A stretch of 64,000 bases of DNA from an uncultured Clostridia bacterium (GTDB lineage Bacteria > Bacillota > Clostridia > TANB77 > CAG-508): assembly GCA_947627295.1 (NCBI GenBank), contig CANQVJ010000003.1, positions 108,915 to 172,914 of the forward strand, in the 5' to 3' direction. Each line of letters opens with the position of its first letter. Position 1 is the first letter of the stretch. The notes beneath the pieces were generated by a model. The model was not told the DNA's origin. It saw only the letters and a program-made list of their open reading frames with translations, and did not search any database. Made by a program: the position numbers and the translations under genes. This document shows positions 58,424 through 64,000 of the stretch, piece by piece.

Positions 58424-60193
58424 TCATTTTTCTTTTTTAACTTCAATATGCAATTCTCTTAATTGAGATTTCTTAACTTCATTTGGTGAGTGCATCATTA
58501 AATCTTCACCTTTACTATTTAATGGAAATGCAATAACATCTCTAACTGTATGTGAATCAGAAAGCAACATAAGCATCCTATCAATACCAGGGGCAACACC
58601 TGCATGAGGTGGGGCACCAAATTGAAATGCTGTATATAATGCACCAAATTTTGTTTTAACTTCTTCTTCAGTATAACCAGCCATTTGGAAAGCCTTTAAC
58701 ATTATATTAATATCATGGTTACGAACGGCTCCTGAAGAAAGTTCAACACCATTACAAACAATATCATATTGATATGCTAAAATATCTAATGGATTTTCAT
58801 TATCTAATGCTTCTAAACCACCTTGTGGCATTGAAAATGGATTGTGGCTAAAAGATAATTTCTTTCCTTCTTCTAATTCAAACATTGGAAAATCAACTAT
58901 CCAACAAAATTCAAAAACATTTTCATCAATTAAATTTAACCTACGACCTAATTCACTTCTGATTTCACCTGCAAGAGTTTCAACAACTCCTGGTACTTCA
59001 GCAATGAAGAATAGGCAATCACCTGGTTTTGAATTTGTTCTTTCAAGCATAATTTCTTTTGCATCATCTGGAATAAATTTTGCAATAGGACCTTGAAGGG
59101 TGCCATCGTCTAAAATACGAAGCCAAGCAAGACCTTTTGCTTTTAAATCTTTAATTGCATAATCAGTCATACCGTCAAAGAAACTTCTTGGTTGATCTTT
59201 AACATCATGTGTTGAAATAATTCTAACAATTTTATTTTTAAATGCGTTTAAGCTACATTTTTCTTCAAATACATCTGTAACATCTACAATAACTAATGGA
59301 TTTCTTAAATCAGGTTTATCTGTACCATATTTAAGCATAGCTTCTTTATAAGAAATTCTAGGAAATGGATATTTAGAAATTTTCTTATCAGAAAACTTTT
59401 TGAAAGTATTGTACATAACGGGTTCAATAGCATCAAAAACATCTTCTTGAGTAGCATAGGCCATTTCAACATCTAATTGATAAAAATCACCAGAAGTTCT
59501 ATCAGCTCTAGAATCCTCATCTCTAAAACAAGGAGCTAATTGAAAATATTTGTCAACCCCTGAAACCATAAGCAATTGTTTAAATTGTTGTGGAGCTTGA
59601 GGTAGGGCATAGAACTTACCAGCATGAAGTCTGCTTGGTATTAAATAATCCCTCGCACCCTCAGGAGAAGAACTTGTAAGAATTGGAGTTTGCACTTCCA
59701 AAAAACCTTGTTCAACCATTTGCTCTCTTAAGTATTGAAAAACATTAGCTCTTAGAATTAAATTATTTTTTAATTTATCATTTCTTAAATCTAAAAATCT
59801 ATATTTTAATCTTAAATCTTCACGCACATCTTGAGAAGCATTTATCTCAAAAGGTAATGATTTAGTTCTCTTACTCAAAATTTCTATTTTTTCAATTGCA
59901 ATTTCAACAAGACCTGTTTTTAATTTAGGGTTTATAGTTTCTTCATCTCTTTTACGAACTTCACCATAAACACTAACACAAGATTCAATAGGAATATGTG
60001 ATGCAAAATCAACATCTTCTGGTTTACCTGAAGTTACTACTTGTGTTATACCATACATATCTCGTATATCCAAAAAAACAAGACCGCCAAGGTCACGAAT
60101 TGTTTGAACAAAACCGGAAATCCTAGCTTTTTTACCAACGTCATCTAAACTTATTTCATTACAATTATGTGTTCTGTAAATATTTTCTTTCAT
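58424..60193 (-). CDS. aspS: Aspartyl-tRNA synthetase
   Basis: 589 residues, the bacterial form with an insertion (GAD) domain. An N-terminal OB anticodon-binding fold (KARISGFVQTIRDLGGLVF) is followed by class II motifs: motif 2 FRDEDSRADRTSGDFYQLDV and motif 3 GAPPHAGVAPGIDRMLMLL. It charges tRNA-Asp. A long gene without in-frame CGG; its tRNA is not linked with the CGG anomaly. Confidence 0.98.
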   Translation of the reverse strand: MKENIYRTHNCNEISLDDVGKKARISGFVQTIRDLGGLVFLDIRDMYGITQVVTSGKPEDVDFASHIPIESCVSVYGEVRKRDEETINPKLKTGLVEIAIEKIEILSKRTKSLPFEINASQDVREDLRLKYRFLDLRNDKLKNNLILRANVFQYLREQMVEQGFLEVQTPILTSSSPEGARDYLIPSRLHAGKFYALPQAPQQFKQLLMVSGVDKYFQLAPCFRDEDSRADRTSGDFYQLDVEMAYATQEDVFDAIEPVMYNTFKKFSDKKISKYPFPRISYKEAMLKYGTDKPDLRNPLVIVDVTDVFEEKCSLNAFKNKIVRIISTHDVKDQPRSFFDGMTDYAIKDLKAKGLAWLRILDDGTLQGPIAKFIPDDAKEIMLERTNSKPGDCLFFIAEVPGVVETLAGEIRSELGRRLNLIDENVFEFCWIVDFPMFELEEGKKLSFSHNPFSMPQGGLEALDNENPLDILAYQYDIVCNGVELSSGAVRNHDINIMLKAFQMAGYTEEEVKTKFGALYTAFQFGAPPHAGVAPGIDRMLMLLSDSHTVRDVIAFPLNSKGEDLMMHSPNEVKKSQLRELHIEVKKEK

Positions 60194-60256
60194 TGAAATA
60201 CCCCTTACTTAAAAATTACAAAATATAGTATAATATATTTTCTTTGAATTTGTCAA

Positions 60257-60793
60257 TTATTTTTCAGTTAAAATAGCCAAAATATTTGGATATATTTTTG
60301 AAGCATTTTCGTTCCAATTATCAACTATTTGCTTAGCTATTTCACGAGAACCAACAAAGGTTTTAACCTCAAAAATAGTTTCATTGTTTTCAACAATCTT
60401 ACATTTAATAGTATAATCATTTTCACCCTTAGGTATAAACTCAGCAATAACAGAAGTTTCTTCTTGAATAGAATACAATTCCTTCTTAAATATATTATCA
60501 GCTTTCAATTTTATAATACCTGGTAGCATATCTTGAGTAAGTGATAAATAATTCACACCTTTAGAAGTTAGTTTTATTAAGTGCTTTTTATCTTCAGTAA
60601 AAGTTTCTACTAGCTTTGTTTCTTCTAATTCAGTTAAAAACTGTTTGAAATAAAAGTAATTAATATTATTAATACTTGAAACAATTTTAAATAAACCGCT
60701 TTCAGAAAGTTGCTTATCTATTTTATGCAAAGTATATAAAATTAATACTTTATTTTCTGCCAAAGTAGTAGTACTATCATATGAGTTTGCCAT
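60257..60793 (-). CDS. DUF4364-family protein
   Basis: 178 residues starting MANSYDSTTTLAENKVLILY. Family DUF4364, winged-helix-like proteins common in Clostridia, of unknown function. The N-terminal half (about 15-90) has the helix-turn-helix layout and the C-terminal half is a beta-rich domain. The start at 60793 is chosen because the GTG at 60802 abuts the Shine-Dalgarno GGAG. It lies upstream of aspS on the same strand, 63 bases apart. Confidence 0.82.
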   Translation of the reverse strand: MANSYDSTTTLAENKVLILYTLHKIDKQLSESGLFKIVSSINNINYFYFKQFLTELEETKLVETFTEDKKHLIKLTSKGVNYLSLTQDMLPGIIKLKADNIFKKELYSIQEETSVIAEFIPKGENDYTIKCKIVENNETIFEVKTFVGSREIAKQIVDNWNENASKIYPNILAILTEK

Positions 60794-60885
60794 TAATACC
60801 ACTCCTAACTTTGTTAAAATATAGAATACTTTTTAGGTATTATACCACAATAAAACAAAAATGTAAATAAATTATGAAAAAAGTA

Positions 60886-60914
60886 TTGACATAATTAGAA
60901 AAACATTATATAAT
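60886..60914 (+). promoter_or_regulatory. Promoter of the S10 ribosomal operon
   Basis: Consensus TTGACA (60886-60891), 17-base spacer, TATAAT (60909-60914); about 245 bases of leader follow before rpsJ. Confidence 0.9.
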
Positions 60915-60920
60915 ATTGGA

Positions 60921-61062
60921 GCATAAGTTTTGCGTTGAAGCCAAATGTGGCTACATTTTTACGGAAGTAAGAGTGGAGGGAACTTTGGTGGAGTATGTCA
61001 TGGCAAAGACCAGGCGGCTAATTTAAATGCGCGTCCCAAACTTATTATGCAATTTGGGATTT
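60921..61062 (+). promoter_or_regulatory. Structured leader with mutually exclusive folds and a small reading frame before rpsJ
   Basis: TCCCAAA (61034-61040) and TTTGGGA (61053-61059) form a hairpin followed by TTTTAATT, like an attenuator. The 5' end GCATAAGTTTTG (60921-60932) can instead pair with 61037-61050, which would disrupt that hairpin. Between them a 9-codon frame (next entry) carries a good ribosome site. Known Firmicute S10 operons have an L4-binding leader; whether this is one cannot be told by eye. From 61063 to rpsJ nothing else is supported. Confidence 0.55.
61000..61026 (+). CDS. Possible leader peptide with an in-frame CGG (tentative)
   Basis: ATG at 61000, six bases after GGTGGAG, then gca-aag-acc-agg-CGG-cta-att-taa. 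The only in-frame CGG found outside the 18 shift sites. With a +1 shift it would end one codon later at TAA 61019; without it, at TAA 61024. It ends just before the attenuator-like stem at 61034. It may be chance; no homology support is possible at this size. Confidence 0.3.
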   Translation: MAKTRRLI

Positions 61063-61162
61063 TAATTATGGTAATCTTATGAAAACACCAGAGTGCGTTT
61101 TAATTTGCCACGGTAATGCAATAGCAATAGCTATAAAACAATTTAAAAGGAGGGAAATTACA

Positions 61163-61492
61163 ATGGCAAAAACAACAACAGTAGTAAGTAGTGAAAAAAT
61201 TAGAATAAGGTTAAAGGCTTATGACCATGTAGTTTTAGATCAGTCTGCTGAAAAGATAGTAGATACTGCTAAAAAAACAGGGGCAAAGGTATCTGGACCT
61301 ATTCCACTACCAACACAAAAAGAAGTGGTAACAATTTTGCGTTCTCCACACAAAGATAAAGATTCAAGAGAACAATTTGAAATGAGAACACATAAAAGAG
61401 TTATCGATATTCTTTACCCTACACAAAAAACAGTAGATAGTTTAGAGAAGTTAGAACTACCAGCTGGTGTAGATATAGAAATTAAATTATAA
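61163..61492 (+). CDS. rpsJ: Ribosomal protein uS10
   Basis: 109 residues from [20 protein letters not shown] through [20 protein letters not shown] and [13 protein letters not shown]. An open frame extends upstream to 61079, but AAAAGGAGGG directly precedes 61163 and the family starts there. Slightly longer than usual at the N-terminus. First gene of the S10 operon. Confidence 0.97.
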   Translation: MAKTTTVVSSEKIRIRLKAYDHVVLDQSAEKIVDTAKKTGAKVSGPIPLPTQKEVVTILRSPHKDKDSREQFEMRTHKRVIDILYPTQKTVDSLEKLELPAGVDIEIKL

Positions 61493-61546
61493 CAACAAAA
61501 CCAAGCTGATTGCAATTTAATCAGCCAATAGTTAGGAGGAAAGAAA

Positions 61547-62182
61547 ATGGAAAAAGGAATTATAGGTAAGAAAATTGGAATGACACAAATCTTTGATGAA
61601 AAAGGAAATGTAATTCCAGTTACTGTAATTGAAACTGCAGGAAATGTAGTTGCACAAGTGAAAACAGTTGAAACAGATGGCTATAATGCTATTCAACTAG
61701 GATACGGAGAAATAAAAGATAAAAAAATTAATAAACCAAGAAAAGGTCATTTTGCAAAGTCAAAATTAGAAAATAGAAAACATCTTAGAGAATTCAGATT
61801 AGATTCAGTAGAAGGTTACAAAGTTGGAGATGAAGTTAAGGCAGATATTTTTGCAGCAGGAGAAAAAGTAGATGTTCAAGGAATATCTAAAGGTAAAGGT
61901 TTCCAAGGTGTAATCAAAAGACATGGTCAACACAGAGGTCCAATGGGTCATGGTTCTATGTATCATAGAAGACCTGGTTCAATGGGCGCAACTTCAACAC
62001 CAGGTAGAGTATTCAAAGGTAAAAAACTTCCAGGACATATGGGTAGTGTTACAATAACAATACAAAACCTAGATGTTGTAAAAGTTGATATGGATAAAAA
62101 TGTATTATTAATAAAAGGTAGTGTACCTGGACCTAAAGGCGCTATCCTAAAAGTAAAGTCAGCTGTAAAGGCTACTAAATAG
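61547..62182 (+). CDS. rplC: Ribosomal protein uL3
   Basis: 211 residues. [18 protein letters not shown], the long loop region with [19 protein letters not shown] and the glutamine methylation region, and the C-terminal [16 protein letters not shown] are seen. AGGAGG upstream. No in-frame CGG. Confidence 0.98.
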   Translation: MEKGIIGKKIGMTQIFDEKGNVIPVTVIETAGNVVAQVKTVETDGYNAIQLGYGEIKDKKINKPRKGHFAKSKLENRKHLREFRLDSVEGYKVGDEVKADIFAAGEKVDVQGISKGKGFQGVIKRHGQHRGPMGHGSMYHRRPGSMGATSTPGRVFKGKKLPGHMGSVTITIQNLDVVKVDMDKNVLLIKGSVPGPKGAILKVKSAVKATK

Positions 62183-62202
62183 GAAGGGAGGAGAAATACG
62201 AA

Positions 62203-62826
62203 ATGCCAAAAGTAGATGTATTAGATATTAAAGGTAAAAAAGTTAGTGATATAGAATTATCAGACAGCATATTTGGTATAGAACCAAATGAAGGCGTTGT
62301 ACATAGTGTACTTGTTAATTATCTAGCAAACCAAAGGCAAGGTACACAAAGTACAAAAACAAGAGCAGAAGTTCGTGGTGGTGGAAGAAAACCATGGAGA
62401 CAAAAAGGAACAGGTAGAGCTAGACAAGGTAGTATTAGAGCTCCACAATGGATTAAAGGTGGTATAGCTTTAGGCCCAAAACCTCGTTCATATAGATATA
62501 GAGTAAATAAAAAAGAAAGAAGACTTGCTATGAAGTCTGTACTAAGCTCTAAAGTATTAGAAAAAGAATTAACAGTTGTTGACAAATTAGAACTTGCAGA
62601 AATAAAAACAAAAACAATGGTAAAAGCATTAAAAGATTTAAAAGTTGAAGGAAAAACATTAATAATTCTTCCAGAGAAAAATCAAAATGTATTAATGTCA
62701 GCTAGAAATATTGAAGGTGTTAGAGTAATTGAAATGAACACAATAAATATTTTTGATTTATTACATTATACAAATCTAATTTTACCAGTTGATACTGTTA
62801 AAAAATTAGAGGAGGTGTATGCATAA
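62203..62826 (+). CDS. rplD: Ribosomal protein uL4
   Basis: 207 residues. TKTRAEVRGGGRKPWRQKGT and GRARQGSIRAPQW form the exit-tunnel loop; GPKPRSYRYRVNKKERRLAM follows. uL4 is also the usual autoregulator of S10 operons. The stop overlaps rplW (TAATG). Confidence 0.98.
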   Translation: MPKVDVLDIKGKKVSDIELSDSIFGIEPNEGVVHSVLVNYLANQRQGTQSTKTRAEVRGGGRKPWRQKGTGRARQGSIRAPQWIKGGIALGPKPRSYRYRVNKKERRLAMKSVLSSKVLEKELTVVDKLELAEIKTKTMVKALKDLKVEGKTLIILPEKNQNVLMSARNIEGVRVIEMNTINIFDLLHYTNLILPVDTVKKLEEVYA

Positions 62827-63173
62827 TGTTACCAGAAGAAATAATTGAAAAACCAATTATTACTGAAAAAAGTAATGAAGAAATACAATATGGAAAATAC
62901 ACATTTAAAGTTAATAAAAATGCAACAAAAGTAGAAATTGCAAAAGCAGTTGAAAAACTTTTTGATGTTAAAGTAACAAATGTTAATACAATGATGGTTA
63001 GAGGAAAGAAGAAAAGAGTTAGATATCAAGTTGGAAAAACACCAGATTGGAAAAAAGCAATTGTTACAATAGATACAGATCCACAAGAAACAACATATTT
63101 AACAAAAGGTGGAAAAGAAGTTAAAGTATCTAAAAAATATAAAGATTCAATTGAAGAATTTATGGGAGCTTAG
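62826..63173 (+). CDS. rplW: Ribosomal protein uL23
   Basis: 115 residues. IIEKPIITEKSNEEI at the N-terminus and the YTFKVNKNATKVEIAKAVEK core fit the family. It lies at the tunnel exit and binds trigger factor, encoded 13 kb away. A short C-terminal extension is present. Confidence 0.97.
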   Translation: MLPEEIIEKPIITEKSNEEIQYGKYTFKVNKNATKVEIAKAVEKLFDVKVTNVNTMMVRGKKKRVRYQVGKTPDWKKAIVTIDTDPQETTYLTKGGKEVKVSKKYKDSIEEFMGA

Positions 63174-63230
63174 GCTTCAAGAAATATTGGGAAATAACCC
63201 AGAAAATAAATAAAAAGGAGAGATATAAAA

Positions 63231-64000
63231 ATGGGAACAAAAAGATTTAAACCCTATACACCTTCAAGAAGAAACATGACTGTATCTACATTTGAAGAAA
63301 TTACAAAGAAAACTCCTGAAAAAACTTTATTAGCAAAGAAAAAGAAACATGCAGGAAGAAACTCATATGGTAGAATAACAGTTAGACATCAAGGTGGAGG
63401 AAACAGACAAAAATATAGAATTATAGATTTTAAAAGAAGAAAAGATGATATGGAAGCAACTGTTATTGGAATCGAATATGATCCAAACAGAAGTGCAAAT
63501 ATCGCATTAATACAATATGAAGACGGAAAAAAAGCATATATACTTGCACCACAAGGATTAACAGACGGAGATAAAGTTATATCTGGAGAAAGAGCAGATA
63601 TCAAAACAGGAAATTGTATGCCAATAAGCAGTATTCCAGTTGGTACATTAATTCACAATATAGAATTAAATCCTAAACAAGGTGGAAAACTTGTTAAAGC
63701 AGCAGGACAAAGTGCACAATTAATGGCTAAAGAAGGAAAATATGCACATGTTCGTTTACCTTCAGGAGAAATGAGATTAATATTAACAAAATGTAGAGCA
63801 ACAATAGGAGTTGTTGGAAATTCAGATCATGAAAATATTAAAATAGGTAAAGCAGGAAGAAAAAGACATATGGGAATTAGACCAACAGTTAGAGGTTCTG
63901 TTATGAACCCAGTAGATCACCCTCATGGTGGTGGTGAAGGTAAAGCTCCAATAGGACATCCAGGACCAATGACACCTTGGGGTAAACCAGCACTTGGATA
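63231..64000 (+). CDS. rplB: Ribosomal protein uL2, 3' end beyond the window
   Basis: First 256 codons, complete at the 5' end. [40 protein letters not shown], and [20 protein letters not shown] near the peptidyl-transferase region are present; the last few residues lie beyond 64000. AAAGGAG upstream of 63231. Confidence 0.97.
   Translation, partial: MGTKRFKPYTPSRRNMTVSTFEEITKKTPEKTLLAKKKKHAGRNSYGRITVRHQGGGNRQKYRIIDFKRRKDDMEATVIGIEYDPNRSANIALIQYEDGKKAYILAPQGLTDGDKVISGERADIKTGNCMPISSIPVGTLIHNIELNPKQGGKLVKAAGQSAQLMAKEGKYAHVRLPSGEMRLILTKCRATIGVVGNSDHENIKIGKAGRKRHMGIRPTVRGSVMNPVDHPHGGGEGKAPIGHPGPMTPWGKPALG

Noticed and set aside
61079-61162. Longer uS10 starting at 61079.
   Set aside because: The extension is in the leader and lacks a ribosome site, while AAAAGGAGGG directly precedes the normal start at 61163.

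Overview
The window is AT-rich chromosomal DNA of a low-GC Firmicute, most likely an uncultivated gut-type member of the Clostridia. I base this on gene order (rpsB-tsf-pyrH-frr-uppS-cdsA-rseP, sepF-divIVA, tig-clpP-clpX, the S10 operon), strong Shine-Dalgarno sites, and spore-formation genes (spoIIM, a spoVB-like flippase, yunB, a SPOCS/LysM protein and a 24-residue spoVM). The genus cannot be fixed from the sequence alone.

Layout. 1-2.3 kb: a small accessory island (Schlafen-type ATP-binding regulator, antitoxin, decayed toxin) between direct repeats, next to tRNA-Leu(CAA). 2.4-8.7 kb: translation, nucleotide and isoprenoid/lipid genes. 8.8-15.9 kb: glycogen phosphorylase, tmcAL, rnhA, an EndoQ-like nuclease and spoIIM. 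16-28.5 kb: xerD, mutL, miaA, an HlyD-like protein, sepF, divIVA, rsmD, ftsK. 28.5-38.4 kb: a beta-CASP nuclease, a GH15 enzyme, gap, recD2, comFC and a KAP NTPase. 38.4-47.8 kb: mutS2, PP2C phosphatase and PASTA kinase, rsgA, rpe, a bactofilin-like membrane protein, nth, spoVM, rpmB. 47.9-60.8 kb: tig, clpP, clpX, DAHP synthase, veg, SPOCS/LysM, yunB, rpsI/rplM, spoVB-like, hup, aspS, a DUF4364 protein. 60.9-64 kb: the start of the S10 operon behind a structured leader.

The main discovery is a translation anomaly. Sixteen otherwise intact genes are each broken by +1 frameshifts, 18 in all, and every one lies at an in-frame CGG codon. Treating the quadruplet CGGN as one glycine (0-frame up to CGG, then GGN) restores the full-length protein each time, often at an invariant glycine: the MiaA P-loop, RsgA DTPG, PP2C DGMGG, RPE VDGG, RseP HEGGH, the MutS2 Smr motif, DAHP synthase PTSG. 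In my by-eye scan I found no in-frame CGG read as arginine in any gene, although CGG is common in the other two phases and CGU, CGC and CGA are used. The simplest reading is that CGG has lost its arginine tRNA and is a genome-wide signal for +1 frameshifting, or for four-base decoding as Gly. The sites are absent from the highly expressed genes here (ribosomal proteins, EF-Ts, GAPDH, Clp, HU, glgP) and common in low-expression genes. Normal annotation would call all sixteen genes pseudogenes.
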